Positions 37,187 to 47,457 of a DNA stretch of 64,000 bases are shown here, one piece after another (the first letter of the stretch is position 1; the number at the start of each line of letters is the position of its first letter). The stretch is from Stappia stellulata DSM 5886 (GTDB taxonomy: Bacteria > Pseudomonadota > Alphaproteobacteria > Rhizobiales > Stappiaceae). The translations under genes and the position numbers were made by a program. The notes beneath the pieces were generated by a model that saw nothing but the letters and a program-made list of their open reading frames with translations, did no database searches and was not told the DNA's origin. The stretch covers positions 186,001 through 250,000 of the forward strand of contig NZ_AUIM01000010.1 in the NCBI RefSeq assembly GCF_000423705.1, read 5' to 3'.

Positions 37187-38602
37187 TCAGGTGCGCCCGG
37201 CAACGTTGCAAGCCTTGCCCCTTGTCGCACGATGAAAGCGCCAGAGCAGCCCGGCAAGCGACACCAAAATGCCGGCAAGAAGGCCGCCGATCAGCGCGCC
37301 GGCCCCCAGATCCATCACCAGCCCGCCAATATAGGCGACGGGAATCGCAACACACCAAAAGGCCGCGATCTGCAGCATCGTCGGCCACCAGACATCGCCC
37401 ATGCCGCGCAAGGCGCCGAGCGCGACCGCCATCATGGCATCGACAGACAACATCAACCCGGCCACGAAAAGCGCCTCGGATGCCGCTGCGACGGTCACCG
37501 GATCGTCGGTAACCAGTCGTGCGGCCGTTTCCGGCGATACGAGAAAGCAGATCGCGACAGGCAACGGCCAAAGGCCGCCAAGGGCGATCCCCGCCCATCC
37601 CGCGATCCGCATGTCGGTGCTCCGGGTTTCGCCATAGGCACGACCGACACGGATCGCCGTCGCACCGGCTGTGCCGATCGCCATCATGAAGGTCAGCGTC
37701 ACCAGCGTCATTGTGGTCTGGTAGGCGGCAAGCTCAACCGTGCCGATCAGACCGGCGAACATCACCACGGTCGCAAAGGCTGCGCTTTCGACACCTTGCG
37801 CCAGCCCCATGGGCAGCCCCATGCGACGAAGGCCCGCCGCCTCCGGGCTGCGAAACAGGCAGACCAGGCCTGCGAGGCCAGGCCCCCGGGAGCTGTCAAA
37901 TGACAGAATCCGAAAATTGTCTATTCGCAGGGCGGAAACGACAAGGACGCCGGCAATCGTGACCCCTGCTGCCGTGCGAGCAATCGAGCTTGCCAACATC
38001 ACACCATCCGCCCCCATCGGAGGAACAAGCCCGCCCCAGCCGAACCCGAAGACGAGGTTCAACGGCACATTCACCAGGTTGGCGCCCAGCATGATCGCCA
38101 TTCCGGTTTTCGGCCGTCCGGTCGATTCCATAAAGAGATTGCACGCGATGAACAGCAGCGTTCCGGGCATCCCCGCCCCGAAGGCGAGCGACACCGTCGC
38201 CGCGCCCGCGGCAAGATCCGGCGCCTGGCCGACTGCAAGAAAGAACGGGCCGGCGAGCAACGACAGGCCAAGGACCGCGACCCCCATCGCAAGGGCATGT
38301 GCGATGGAGGTCCGAAACACGTTGCCCACCTCGGCTATGCGCCCCGCGCCGATGGCCTGGGCAGTAAGCACCGAGGACGCCTGCAACGCCCCGACGCCAA
38401 TGAGCATCAGCGTCAGTTGCGGCGCAACGCCAAGCCCGAAATACGCCAGGTCCTCAGGGCTGATCCGCCCCACCATCAGCGTGTCCACCGAAAACATCAC
38501 CACAAGCGCGGCCCGTGCCAGAATGATCGGCACGGCGAGAGCGACGGTTCTGCCGAAATGTCTCGCCAGGGAATCCGGGGCGCGGGCGGTCATGGCAATC
38601 AT
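37187..38602 (-). CDS. MATE family efflux transporter
   Basis: A 471-residue polytopic inner-membrane protein with about 12 predicted helices in two homologous halves, as expected for multidrug and toxic compound extrusion antiporters. Family-like features are LAVPIILARAALVVMFSVDTLMVG in the first helix, GAGMPGTLLFIACNLFMESTGRP and MGLPMGLAQGVESAAFATVVM. The ATG at 38602 follows AAGGA by 7 bp and is preferred over a start 168 bp upstream. It sits between chvI and pckA. The substrate cannot be predicted; Na+/H+-driven export of cationic compounds is typical. Confidence 0.9.
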   Translation of the reverse strand: MIAMTARAPDSLARHFGRTVALAVPIILARAALVVMFSVDTLMVGRISPEDLAYFGLGVAPQLTLMLIGVGALQASSVLTAQAIGAGRIAEVGNVFRTSIAHALAMGVAVLGLSLLAGPFFLAVGQAPDLAAGAATVSLAFGAGMPGTLLFIACNLFMESTGRPKTGMAIMLGANLVNVPLNLVFGFGWGGLVPPMGADGVMLASSIARTAAGVTIAGVLVVSALRIDNFRILSFDSSRGPGLAGLVCLFRSPEAAGLRRMGLPMGLAQGVESAAFATVVMFAGLIGTVELAAYQTTMTLVTLTFMMAIGTAGATAIRVGRAYGETRSTDMRIAGWAGIALGGLWPLPVAICFLVSPETAARLVTDDPVTVAAASEALFVAGLMLSVDAMMAVALGALRGMGDVWWPTMLQIAAFWCVAIPVAYIGGLVMDLGAGALIGGLLAGILVSLAGLLWRFHRATRGKACNVAGRT

Positions 38603-39189
38603 CGAACGTCCTTGGCAGGAAACAGGTCGGGCAGGAAACAGATCGGCGGGTCTTTTGGCACGGTCGGTGCGCCCGTGCCTCTTAACACCTGCGCCCAATC
38701 CCGGATCCGGGCAAGCCCTTTCGGAATACACAATCCGAAATCTCACGGAATTGAAACATACATTCCACACCTGGTCGGCCCGGCACTTCGGTTAATTTGC
38801 CCATGAAAGAAATTCTGTTTTGCAGTTCCGAGTATTAAATCGATTAAGTTGCATTTTGCGAGGGATCTTGCGCTTGTTGATCGAAGACCCATCCTCTAGG
38901 TTCACTTTGCTCAAATCGAAGGCGCCTGTCGCAACTTGAGGTTTATTCGATCGCCCGCTCAACCGCGCGACTGCGGGAAGCAGGATCGGACAAATCGACA
39001 ATTCGGCATTCCGGACCCTCCGGACGAGACCAGGCGCAAGGCAGACGAGCAGGACCACGGCGCAAGGCAACCAGGCAAACCGTCACCGGTGGTGACAACC
39101 AACGGGTCGTCTGGCCTTGCCGCCGGAACAGGCAACCACGCGACATCAAAAACGCGCGACACCGGAAACGCAGACAGGGATCTCGGAAC
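38603..39189. other. Divergent intergenic region between the MATE gene and pckA
   Basis: 587 bp without a convincing gene. An AT-rich core (about 38745-38945) includes TTAA-ATCGA-TTAA near 38833-38846, whose 5-bp spacing is not the 7 bp of CtrA sites. It should carry the pckA promoter and a long leader; no clear -35/-10 pair could be assigned. Confidence 0.5.
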
Positions 39190-40803
<1,614 letters not shown>

Positions 40804-40828
40804 CGCAAGCACCCTTTTTCACTGATGC

Positions 40829-40866
40829 AAGGGGCGGAGCCGGCATGGCTTCGCCCCTTTTCTTTT
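40829..40866 (+). terminator. Intrinsic terminator of pckA
   Basis: AAGGGGCG-GAGCC pairs with GGCT-TCGCCCCTT around a short loop, followed by TTTCTTTT. It lies 25 bp past the pckA stop. Confidence 0.88.
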
Positions 40867-40941
40867 GGGGTGTCGCCGGACAGCCCTCCCTGTGCAGAGG
40901 CGCTCAGGCGGACTATATTCCGACGAAACGGAGGAGATCCC

Positions 40942-41295
40942 ATGCAGTCGGCACCCGACGCGAATGCCAGCGACCCGCTCGCACTGGCCGAAACCTGGGC
41001 ACGGGAAGGCCGTGACGTGGCGCTTGCCACCGTGGTCGAGACCTGGGGCTCGGCCCCGCGCCCTGTCGGTGCGCATCTGGTGATCGATTCGGAGGGAAAC
41101 TTCGAGGGATCGGTCTCGGGCGGATGTGTCGAAGGCGCGGTCGTCGCCGAAGCGGTCGATGTCATATCGACAAAGAAACCCGCCATGCTCGAGTTCGGCG
41201 TGGCCGACGAGACCGCGTGGCGCGTCGGCCTGTCCTGCGGCGGACGCATACGGGTGCTCGTCGAGCCGGTAACCCGGGAACCTGCGCCGGCCTGA
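40942..41295 (+). CDS. XdhC/CoxI family protein, N-terminal type
   Basis: A 117-residue protein matching the XdhC_CoxI N-terminal module: ALATVVETWGSAPRPVGAHL, then GSVSGGCVEGAVVAEA and LSCGGRIRVLVEP. This module binds the molybdenum cofactor and helps its sulfuration before insertion into xanthine-dehydrogenase-type enzymes. ATG 40942 has GGAGGAG just upstream; earlier frame extension crosses the pckA terminator. It is the first gene of a three-gene operon, followed 84 bp later by the complementary C-terminal module. Confidence 0.9.
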   Translation: MQSAPDANASDPLALAETWAREGRDVALATVVETWGSAPRPVGAHLVIDSEGNFEGSVSGGCVEGAVVAEAVDVISTKKPAMLEFGVADETAWRVGLSCGGRIRVLVEPVTREPAPA

Positions 41296-41379
41296 GCGTG
41301 ACCGGGCTCCCGCCAGCGCCCCCGCCCCTCACCGACGCCCCTTTGCAATTCCACCCGCGATCGACAGAAGCTGACCCCG

Positions 41380-42084
41380 ATGGATATCGATCTGCTCTCC
41401 CGCTTCAATGCCGCCCGCACGGGCCGGCGACCGGCGATCCTGATCACCCCTCTGGACGCTCCCGGCAGCCCCCAACGTCTGGTCGGCCCGAGCGACGACA
41501 TGACCGGCGATCCGCTTGCCGACGACATTGCCCGCCGTTTCAGATCCGGGAAATCCGGCATCGTGGAGCACCCGGACGGAACGCAGCTTTTCCTGACCGT
41601 GAGCGTACCGCCGCCGCGTCTCGTCCTGATCGGTGCGGTCCACATCAGCCAGGCTCTGGTGCCGATGGCACAAATCGCCGGTTTCGATGTCGTGGTGATC
41701 GATCCGCGCACCGCCTTTGCCACACCGGAGCGCTTTCCCGGCGGAACAGTGCTCGCCGAATGGCCGGACGACGTTCTGGGCGAGGTCGCCCTCGATCCGT
41801 ATACGGCGGTCGCCGCCCTCACCCATGACCCGAAGATCGACGACGCACCGCTGCGCGCGGCCCTTGCCGCCGGCTGCTTCTATGTCGGCGCGCTCGGCAG
41901 CCGCAAGACCCACGGCAAACGCCGTGACCGTCTGCTGGAGGCCGGCGTCGGCACGGCTGACTTCGACCGGCTCGACGCTCCGATCGGCGCCGATATCGGG
42001 GCAGCCTCCCCGGCGGAAATCGCGGTGGCGGTCCTCGCCAACATCATCCATGCCCTGCGAAAGGGGCCGGAGGCGGCGTCGTGA
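41380..42084 (+). CDS. XdhC family protein, Rossmann C-terminal type
   Basis: A 234-residue protein corresponding to the XdhC C-terminal Rossmann domain. Key stretches are PPPRLVLIGAVHISQALVPMA, VVVIDPRTAFATPERFPG, FYVGALGSRKTHGKRRDRL and GADIGAASPAEIAVAVLANI. The canonical proteins carry GAGHIAQALA where GAVHISQAL stands here. Together with the 117-residue upstream protein it makes up a full XdhC split in two. The stop overlaps the next gene as GTGA, so it is translationally coupled to the molybdopterin-binding/NTP-transferase fusion. Confidence 0.9.
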   Translation: MDIDLLSRFNAARTGRRPAILITPLDAPGSPQRLVGPSDDMTGDPLADDIARRFRSGKSGIVEHPDGTQLFLTVSVPPPRLVLIGAVHISQALVPMAQIAGFDVVVIDPRTAFATPERFPGGTVLAEWPDDVLGEVALDPYTAVAALTHDPKIDDAPLRAALAAGCFYVGALGSRKTHGKRRDRLLEAGVGTADFDRLDAPIGADIGAASPAEIAVAVLANIIHALRKGPEAAS

Positions 42085-43709
42085 AATTCGGCCCCCTTCG
42101 CACGCAAGATGCGGAAGGCGCCCTGCTCGCCCACACGATCCGCCTTGACGGCGGTGCCTTGAAGAAAGGGCACTGCCTGCAAGCCGAAGATATCCGCAGG
42201 CTCGAGGCAGCGCGCGTCGAAGAAGTCGTCGCGGCGCGCCTGGACCCGGACGATTGCCACGAAGACCGGGCGGCGGAGCGGCTGGCCTGCGCGGCCGACG
42301 GAGGCGGCATGACGTGCGCACCGGCATTCACCGGTCGCGTCAATCTCCACGCGGCAAGCGACGGCCTGCTCATCGTGGATGCCGGGGCGGTCAATGCGGT
42401 CAACCGGATAGACCCCGCGATCACGCTTGCGACCCTGCCCGCCTTCGCGCGGGTCACGGCCGGGCGCATGGTGGCGACGGCGAAGATCATCCCCCTTGCC
42501 GTGTCCGAGGCCCCGATGGCGCGGGCGGAGGACACCGTGCGGGGGTCGGTGCGCGTCGCTCCGTTTCGCGCCCGTCCCGTCGGACTGGTCGCGACCACGC
42601 TTCCGCATCTGAAAACAAAGACGCTCGACAAGACGCGGCGGATCACCGAGGCGCGGCTTGCCGTTTCGGGCTCGACCATGACCGGCGAAACGCGGGTCGC
42701 GCATACGGTAGAGGACGTTGCCGGCGCCATCCGGGCCCAGGTGAACGCCGGGGCGGAGATGGTTCTGGTATTCGGCGCATCCGCCATCGTCGACCCGATG
42801 GACGTGATCCCGGAAGGCATCCGCGCAGCCGGTGGCGAGGTCGATCATTTCGGCATGCCCGTCGATCCCGGCAACCTCCTGCTGATCGGTCACGTTGGGA
42901 GCATTCCGGTGATCGGCGCACCGGGATGTGCCCGCAGTCCAAAGGAAAACGGTTTCGACTGGGTGCTCGACCGCTACATGGCGGATTGTCCCGTGACCGC
43001 AGACGACATCATGGAGATGGGAGTCGGCGGCCTCCTGATGGAAATCGGATCGCGCCCGCAGCCGCGCGAGGTGCCTTTGCAAGGCGCATCGCGACCGCGC
43101 GTCGCCGGCGTATTGCTGGCAGCGGGACAGGCGCGGCGGGCCGGCGGGATAAACAAGCTCCTCGCCGAGATCGGGGACGAACCGATCGTGCGCATCGCGG
43201 CCAGACAGGCGCTGGAGAGCACCCTTTCCAGCGTCACCGTGGTCACCGGCCACATGAGCGCGCAGATCGAGGCCGCGCTTGACGGACTGCCGGTCACCTT
43301 CGTCCACAATCCGGATTTCGCCGAGGGCATGGCCGGCTCCCTCCGCGCAGGGATCACTGCATTGCCGGCCGACGCCGACGCCGCGCTCATCCTCCTTGCG
43401 GACATGCCGGAGGTCACGGCGGACTCACTCGACCGGCTGATCGCCGCCTACAGCCCCCAGGCCGGCATCTCGGTCGTTGCGGCCTCCGCTGCCGGGGCGC
43501 GGGGCAATCCCGTTTTGTGGGACAAGATCCACTTCGAGGCGCTCGCCCGGCTCGAGGGCGACACGGGTGCACGCCATCTGATCGACGAACATCAAGAGGA
43601 ACTCAAGCTTGTCGACATCGGCCCGGGCGCGCGGCTCGATCTCGACACGCCGGAAGCCCTTGCCGCCGCCGGCGCTCTCCCCCCCACGCCGCCGCCCGAC
43701 CGGGATTGA
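42081..43709 (+). CDS. Molybdopterin-binding / MobA-like nucleotidyltransferase fusion
   Basis: A 542-residue protein (GTG start) with two parts. Residues about 1-335 resemble the MoCF-biosynthesis/MoeA-like molybdopterin-binding fold (VFGASAIVDPMDVIPEGIRAAGG, GHVGSIPVIGAPGCARSPKENGFDW). Residues about 345-530 are a MobA/MocA-type NTP transferase (VAGVLLAAGQARRAGGINKLL, LILLADMPEVTADSLDRL, DTGARHLI, LDLDTPEAL). The arrangement suits formation of molybdopterin cytosine dinucleotide for CO-dehydrogenase/aldehyde-oxidoreductase-type enzymes, with XdhC proteins for sulfuration. That is inference from family and operon. No molybdoenzyme gene is in the window. Confidence 0.87.
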   Translation: MKFGPLRTQDAEGALLAHTIRLDGGALKKGHCLQAEDIRRLEAARVEEVVAARLDPDDCHEDRAAERLACAADGGGMTCAPAFTGRVNLHAASDGLLIVDAGAVNAVNRIDPAITLATLPAFARVTAGRMVATAKIIPLAVSEAPMARAEDTVRGSVRVAPFRARPVGLVATTLPHLKTKTLDKTRRITEARLAVSGSTMTGETRVAHTVEDVAGAIRAQVNAGAEMVLVFGASAIVDPMDVIPEGIRAAGGEVDHFGMPVDPGNLLLIGHVGSIPVIGAPGCARSPKENGFDWVLDRYMADCPVTADDIMEMGVGGLLMEIGSRPQPREVPLQGASRPRVAGVLLAAGQARRAGGINKLLAEIGDEPIVRIAARQALESTLSSVTVVTGHMSAQIEAALDGLPVTFVHNPDFAEGMAGSLRAGITALPADADAALILLADMPEVTADSLDRLIAAYSPQAGISVVAASAAGARGNPVLWDKIHFEALARLEGDTGARHLIDEHQEELKLVDIGPGARLDLDTPEALAAAGALPPTPPPDRD

Positions 43710-43832
43710 CCTTTTCCGCCATCTGTTTCGTAATGGCCCGCGTCGAGGTCCGGCGGACGCGCGCGGTGAGACCGGCTGAACCCACGCCGGTCCGCTGTCG
43801 CAAGAGCTCCGCCCGTCAGCGGAGGAGACGGC

Positions 43833-44531
43833 ATGACCCACGAAGTGACATCCAGAGAGCATCCGGCAAACGGGGCGAACGCAACGGGGGCGTTTTCGCG
43901 CCGCAACATTCTCGTTGGAGCCGGAGCGGTTCTTGCGTGGTCGGCGCTGCCCACGCCGGCCATCGCATCCTCGAAATGGTTTGACGGTGCCTCGCAAGAC
44001 AATGGATTTGCCTACCGGCGCACGAATTTCTCTGTGATCAAGCCGCAATGGCAGCGGCAGATGGTCAAATATCTTTCCGAGGAATCGCCCGGCACCGTCG
44101 TCGTCGACACCCGCAACCACTTCCTCTACTGGATCTGGGAAAACAATACGGCGCTGAGGTATGGCGTCGGCGTCGGCCGCGACGGTTTCAAGTGGTACGG
44201 TCGTGCGCAGATCAAGCGCAAGGCGTTGTGGCCGCGCTGGGTGCCGCCGCCGGAAATGCTCAAGCGCCAGCCCGATCTTCCACGCCTGGTAGAAGGTGGC
44301 GCCCCGAACAATCCGCTCGGACCGCGAGCGCTTTATCTTTACCACGACAGCGGATCGGACACCGGGTACCGCCTGCATGGCACGCTGGAACCCTGGAGCA
44401 TCGGCACCGATGTGTCCTCCGGCTGCATTCGCATGTTCCCTGAAGACGTGATCGATCTCTACCAGCGCTGCCCGGTCGGGACGCGCGTCTCGGTTCTGGA
44501 ACATCTGGGTACGGGGTCGCAGGACGGATGA
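43833..44531 (+). CDS. Tat-signal L,D-transpeptidase (YkuD domain)
   Basis: A 232-residue exported enzyme. The N-terminus has a twin-arginine motif FSRRNILVGAG (Arg23-Arg24) followed by a hydrophobic stretch ending near ALPTPAIASS, a probable Tat signal. The YkuD domain includes VVVDTRNHFLYWIWE and the catalytic block with His182 and Cys198 (HGT ... SSGCIRM, Arg200). It would form 3-3 crosslinks or attach proteins to peptidoglycan in the periplasm. GGAGGAG precedes the ATG. The stop overlaps the start of an OmpA-like lipoprotein as ATGA, suggesting a functional pair. Confidence 0.92.
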   Translation: MTHEVTSREHPANGANATGAFSRRNILVGAGAVLAWSALPTPAIASSKWFDGASQDNGFAYRRTNFSVIKPQWQRQMVKYLSEESPGTVVVDTRNHFLYWIWENNTALRYGVGVGRDGFKWYGRAQIKRKALWPRWVPPPEMLKRQPDLPRLVEGGAPNNPLGPRALYLYHDSGSDTGYRLHGTLEPWSIGTDVSSGCIRMFPEDVIDLYQRCPVGTRVSVLEHLGTGSQDG

Positions 44532-45070
44532 CACAGAACAGGAGCCCCCGCCTCGTGGCCACGTCGAACGCCAAACGTCTCGCCCTCGGCCTGGCCCTTG
44601 CCGCCGGCGCGGCTGCCCTTGCCGGCTGCAATACGGCCGACACGATCGCCACACCCAATGTCACCAATGCGCCGGCGGTCGGTTTCGCCAATCTCGCGCC
44701 AGGTAGCGAAGAGGCATTTATGCTGAACGTCGGCCGCCGGACCTACTTCAAACCCGGATCCGCCGAAATCGACGAGACCGCGCGCATGACGCTCGACAAG
44801 CAGGCGGACTGGCTTAACCGCAACAAAGACTGGTATGCCAAGCTCCAGGGTTTTGCCGACGACCCCGGCACAGCAGCGGACAACAGGTCGCTGTCGACCC
44901 GCCGTGCCAACGCGACCATGGCCTATCTGATTTCCAAGGGCGTCGCCCCGGGACGTCTCTGGGCCAAGGGATACGGCACCGAACGCAAGGTGCGCGACTG
45001 TCCGGAAGAAGAATGCAAGGCGCAGAACCGGCGCGTCGTGACCAACCTGCGCGAGGAAAAGGAAAGCTGA
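44528..45070 (+). CDS. OmpA-family (Pal-like) lipoprotein
   Basis: A 180-residue outer-membrane lipoprotein. The signal peptide ends at a lipobox LAGC with lipidated Cys34. The C-terminal OmpA/MotB domain (about 75-175) contains YFKPGSAEIDETARMTLDKQ, LQGFADDPG, LSTRRANATMAYLISKGV and CKAQNRRVV, the peptidoglycan-binding fold. It differs from Pal in its neighbours: no tol genes are present, and it is coupled to an L,D-transpeptidase. Two extra Cys (PEEEC and RDC) near the C-terminus may form a disulfide. Confidence 0.9.
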   Translation: MTQNRSPRLVATSNAKRLALGLALAAGAAALAGCNTADTIATPNVTNAPAVGFANLAPGSEEAFMLNVGRRTYFKPGSAEIDETARMTLDKQADWLNRNKDWYAKLQGFADDPGTAADNRSLSTRRANATMAYLISKGVAPGRLWAKGYGTERKVRDCPEEECKAQNRRVVTNLREEKES

Positions 45071-45365
45071 GACACGACTGTTGATGCGACAAGGGCCTGT
45101 TTGCACAGCCTGTTGCATTAACCACAATGCTGCACTGCAATATTTACATGGCTCCCATGCAGGGGATGCGCTTGGCGCGCGACCATGTGACACTTATATT
45201 ACGCACAAGATTTCACATGCCGGGTGGCTGGCTCAGCCCCCGGTATTCTTGCACAGCTTCGTCCGTTGACATCTTCGTTCGATGACATGGCCGTCCCCCA
45301 GGGGCGTGCAAGGGCCGCACAGCCCGCCGGATGACGGTTGCGCCTCAACAAGGGTATGCTTCGCC
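45071..45365. other. Intergenic region before the GcrA-like gene
   Basis: 295 bp, AT-rich at 45105-45225. TTGACA occurs at 45266-45271 but no matching -10 box was found. No gene or RNA could be assigned. Confidence 0.4.
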
Positions 45366-45578
45366 ATGACTGATCTTCGACTTCCGCGCGCCGGCCAATG
45401 CAAATGGGCAGAAGGCACCGGTGGCAACTACACCTTTCCGTGTCGCAACCGCGTCGAGGCAGGGATTTCCTACTGCGACGAGCATCGTGCGCTCGTTTAT
45501 ATCTCTCCCGAGGAGCGCCGCCGCAACCGCGAAAACACGCCGGTTGCCTTCCGTGCCCAGAAGCGCATTGCCGCCTGA
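45366..45578 (+). CDS. Small GcrA-C-terminal-like zinc protein
   Basis: A 70-residue protein with Cys12, Cys26, Cys37 and His40 in GQCKWAEG ... TFPCRNR ... SYCDEHRALVY, followed by a basic tail (SPEERRRNRE). This matches the C-terminal part of GcrA cell-cycle regulators (CRWPxGDP ... FCG ... YCxxHxxLAYQP). It lacks the N-terminal helix-turn-helix that contacts DNA at GANTC sites. Full GcrA is about 170 residues. It may bind a GcrA partner such as sigma-70 domain 2, or be an unrelated zinc-binding protein. A strong terminator follows, so it is monocistronic. Confidence 0.7.
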   Translation: MTDLRLPRAGQCKWAEGTGGNYTFPCRNRVEAGISYCDEHRALVYISPEERRRNRENTPVAFRAQKRIAA

Positions 45579-45641
45579 GGCGACGCGGCGCACGCGGGTA
45601 CGTCTCCGCCGCGCATCGTGACGATCAGCATCCAAGACCAG

Positions 45642-45675
45642 AAAAGCCGCCTGCGTTCGCGCCGGCGGCTTTTTC
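45642..45675 (+). terminator. Intrinsic terminator after the GcrA-like gene
   Basis: AAAAGCCGCC (45642-45651) pairs with GGCGGCTTTT (45664-45673), followed by T residues. It lies 64 bp past the stop codon. Confidence 0.88.
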
Positions 45676-45780
45676 GTATTGACGGCCAACGATTGCGGCG
45701 ACGATCCACAACCTTGGCGGCTGCGTAACCGAAAGAGCATCCAGTTCCCTCCGGCCTGCTCTTCGGACAGCTTCCACGCC

Positions 45781-47322
45781 ATGACACCAACCGTTCTCAT
45801 TCCCGTTCTCGGCGACCAGCTCACGCTTACCCTGCCCTCTCTTCGCGCTGTCGATCCGGCCAGCGCGCGCGTGTTGATGATGGAGGTCGGCGAAGAGGCC
45901 GACTATGTCGCGCATCACCGCAAGAAGATCGCCTTCCTGTTTTCCGCCATGCGCCACCATGCCAGAGCGCTCGAAAGCGCCGGCTGGACCGTCGACTATG
46001 TGCGTCTCGAGGATCCGGACAACAGCGGGACCTTCACCGGCGAGCTAAAGCGCGCGGTTGATCGCCATTCGCCCGACAGGGTCCGGGTAACGGAACCCGG
46101 TGAATGGCGGGTGCTTGAGGCAATGAAGACCTGGCAGGAGCAATTCGGGATCCCGGTCGAAATCTGCCCCGACGACCGTTTCCTGTGCTCCCACGAAGCC
46201 TTTGCGCAATGGGCGCAGGGCCGCAAACAACTGCGCATGGAGTATTTCTACCGCGACATGCGCCGCAAGACCGGCCTGTTGATGGACGGCGACGAGCCCG
46301 TTGGCGGACAATGGAATTTCGATGCGGACAATCGCAAGCCGGCGAAAGGCGACCTCTTCATGCCCTCGCCCAGGCAGGTGGAACCGGACGAGACAACCCG
46401 CGCCGTGCTCGACCTCGTCGCCGCACGTTTCCCCGACCGGTTCGGGGACCTGGAGCCGTTCCGTTTCGCGGTCACACAGAAGGACGCGAAGGCGGCGCGG
46501 ACCCATTTCATCAAGACGGCCCTGCCCGGTTTCGGCGACTATCAGGATGCGATGCTGAGGGGAGAACGGTTTCTCTATCACTCCGTCCTCGCGCTCTATC
46601 TCAACGCCGGACTGCTCGACCCGCTCGAAACCTGCCGCGCGGTCGAGAGCGCCTATCGCGACGGTCATGCGCCGTTGAATGCCGCCGAGGGGTTCATCCG
46701 CCAGATCATCGGCTGGCGGGAATATGTGCGCGGGATCTACTGGCTGAAGATGCCGGACTATGCGCAGGAGAACTTCCTCTCCGCCGAGCGCGACCTGCCC
46801 GAATTCTACTGGAGCGCCAACACCAAGATGGCCTGCGTGCGCGATGCGGTGGAACAGACGCGCGCGGAAGCCTATGCCCATCACATCCAGCGGCTGATGG
46901 TCACCGGAAACTTCGCGCTCCTGTCCGGCGTCGAGCCGAAGCAGATCCACGAATGGTATCTCGCCGTTTATGCCGACGCCTATGAATGGGTGGAACTGCC
47001 GAACACGCTTGGAATGAGCCAGTTTGCCGACGGCGGCCTGCTCGGATCGAAGCCCTATGCGGCAAGCGGAAACTACATCAACAAGATGTCCGACTACTGC
47101 AGCGACTGCCATTATGACGTGACGGACAAGACCGGCGAAAACGCCTGTCCGTTCAATCCGCTGTACTGGGATTTCCTGCTGCGCAACAGGGACGTTCTCG
47201 CCAAGAATCCCCGCCTGGCCCAGCCCTATCGCACCTGGGAGCGGATGAAGCCGGCCACCCGGGCTGCCTATCGTACGGCCGCGCGCCGCACCCTCGACAG
47301 GCTCGATCGCGGAGCGCTCTGA
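45781..47322 (+). CDS. FeS-containing bacterial photolyase/cryptochrome (PhrB-like)
   Basis: A 513-residue flavoprotein of the FeS-BCP group, for which Agrobacterium PhrB is the known (6-4) photolyase. It starts with LIPVLGDQLTL and has the family motifs FIRQIIGWREYVRGIYW, RLMVTGNFALLSGVEP and YADAYEWVELPNTLGMSQFADGG. Four Cys for a 4Fe-4S cluster are at 352, 440, 443 and 456; this spacing equals that of PhrB (350, 438, 441, 454 as I recall it). The protein uses FAD and blue light to repair (6-4) photoproducts. ATG 45781 is preferred over an upstream extension that overlaps the terminator. Convergent with rpsL. Confidence 0.93.
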   Translation: MTPTVLIPVLGDQLTLTLPSLRAVDPASARVLMMEVGEEADYVAHHRKKIAFLFSAMRHHARALESAGWTVDYVRLEDPDNSGTFTGELKRAVDRHSPDRVRVTEPGEWRVLEAMKTWQEQFGIPVEICPDDRFLCSHEAFAQWAQGRKQLRMEYFYRDMRRKTGLLMDGDEPVGGQWNFDADNRKPAKGDLFMPSPRQVEPDETTRAVLDLVAARFPDRFGDLEPFRFAVTQKDAKAARTHFIKTALPGFGDYQDAMLRGERFLYHSVLALYLNAGLLDPLETCRAVESAYRDGHAPLNAAEGFIRQIIGWREYVRGIYWLKMPDYAQENFLSAERDLPEFYWSANTKMACVRDAVEQTRAEAYAHHIQRLMVTGNFALLSGVEPKQIHEWYLAVYADAYEWVELPNTLGMSQFADGGLLGSKPYAASGNYINKMSDYCSDCHYDVTDKTGENACPFNPLYWDFLLRNRDVLAKNPRLAQPYRTWERMKPATRAAYRTAARRTLDRLDRGAL

Positions 47323-47385
47323 CCAGCGGAAAGCCGCGCGGCTGGAACACGCGATCGCGCCGCCAAGACCCCACCCGGCAAACGC

Positions 47386-47410
47386 AAAAACCCCCGGCAT
47401 TGCCGGGGGT
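47386..47410 (-). terminator. Intrinsic terminator of rpsL
   Basis: ACCCCCGGC and GCCGGGGGT form a stem with an ATT loop (47390-47410). On the minus strand TTTTTGCG follows. It lies about 50 bp past the rpsL stop, so rpsL ends here and no rpsG or fusA follows. Confidence 0.92.
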
Positions 47411-47457
47411 CAAAATGTGCGCGCAAACTGCCTTCGGCGTGTGTCGCCGAGCGCGGC

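Noticed and set aside
38833-38846. TTAA-ATCGA-TTAA as a CtrA binding site
   Set aside because: The spacing is 5 bp, whereas CtrA sites need about 7 bp between TTAA elements.
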